From the NCBI RefSeq assembly GCF_036231355.1, contig NZ_CP109496.1, forward strand, positions 1,240,001 through 1,304,000: a DNA stretch of 64,000 bases, in the 5' to 3' direction. How positions within the stretch are numbered: position 1 is the stretch's first letter; each line of letters begins with the position of its first letter. This document shows, piece by piece, positions 63,883-64,000 of the stretch. The stretch is from Streptomyces sp. NBC_01431. GTDB taxonomy: Bacteria; Actinomycetota; Actinomycetes; Streptomycetales; Streptomycetaceae. The position numbers and the translations under genes were made by a program. Under the pieces are notes generated by a model. That model was not told the origin of the DNA. It saw only the letters and a list, made by a program, of their open reading frames with translations, and made no database searches.

Positions 63883-64000
63883 ATGTCCGCTCGTCGGAGC
63901 AGCGGTGCGGACCGGCCCACCTTCACCGAGCAGGCCCGCCACCAACAGCTGATCGAGGCCACCATCGACTCGATCGCCACCCGCGGCTACCCGGCCACCT
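63883..64000 (+). CDS. TetR family regulator, N-terminus only
   Basis: 39 codons from ATG 63883 (AAGGGG upstream), running off the window. The last visible residues, RHQQLIEATIDSIATRGYPA, are the first helices of a TetR DNA-binding domain. Probably the repressor of the MFS exporter just upstream. Confidence 0.8.
   Translation, partial: MSARRSSGADRPTFTEQARHQQLIEATIDSIATRGYPAT

Overview
This is a high-GC (about 72 %) actinobacterial chromosome segment that reads as Streptomyces. It has GTG/TTG starts, strong G/C third-position bias, ATGA/GTGA translational coupling, an SsgA-family sporulation protein, a WhiB-family protein and many secreted enzymes. I saw no rRNA, tRNA, CRISPR array, insertion sequence or prophage. 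The long ORFs opposite real genes are GC-rich antisense shadows.

Layout. 1-7.2 kb: start of a GlxA-like regulator, an SCO6745-family protein, Tex, an ABC-F protein, a type II thioesterase and a D-amino-acid oxidase. 7.2-12.3 kb: three secreted peptidases (M14 and CocE/X-Pro overlapping on the minus strand, a divergent M1). 12.5-15.2 kb: LacI regulator, heptamer repeat, DUF2236 protein, and an orphan F0 b-subunit-like protein. 15.4-17.9 kb: secreted esterase behind a 17-codon leader ORF, followed by a secreted ricin-lectin protein whose C-terminal half looks aerolysin-like. 18-26 kb: MerR regulator and a minus-strand beta-oxidation operon (alpha-methylacyl-CoA racemase, LCAD-type acyl-CoA dehydrogenase, thiolase, FadB), divergent from a saccharopine-dehydrogenase-like reductase. 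26-36 kb: endonuclease V, YciI, BNR-repeat protein, SsgA-like protein, a second ABC-F protein with an attenuator-like leader, acyl-ACP desaturase behind tandem dyads, WhiB-like protein, VOC protein, and divergent LigD-type polymerase and ATP-dependent ligase. 35.9-49.4 kb: a 14-gene, mostly translationally coupled mce operon (ATPase, two YrbE permeases, MceA-F, four Mce-associated proteins, a lytic transglycosylase). 50-55 kb: three secreted proteins and a PucR-type regulator next to mce. 55.1-61.6 kb: a Pls-type poly-amino-acid synthetase whose adenylation pocket reads lysine-like, coupled to a Tat-type M1 peptidase, then a urea-transporter-family protein. 61.7-64 kb: a DHA2 MFS exporter with a cytosolic extension and the start of a TetR gene.

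Two larger themes stand out. First, lipid or sterol handling: an Mce importer with its own ATPase and secreted neighbours, plus a beta-oxidation operon with a racemase and a KstR-like dyad upstream. Second, a probable epsilon-poly-lysine locus: synthetase, coupled exported aminopeptidase as candidate polymer hydrolase, and small-solute channel. The least expected items are the ABC-F leader RNA, the lectin/aerolysin-like protein, the orphan AtpF and the repeated CTTGTCAC elements between mce and the secreted-protein genes.
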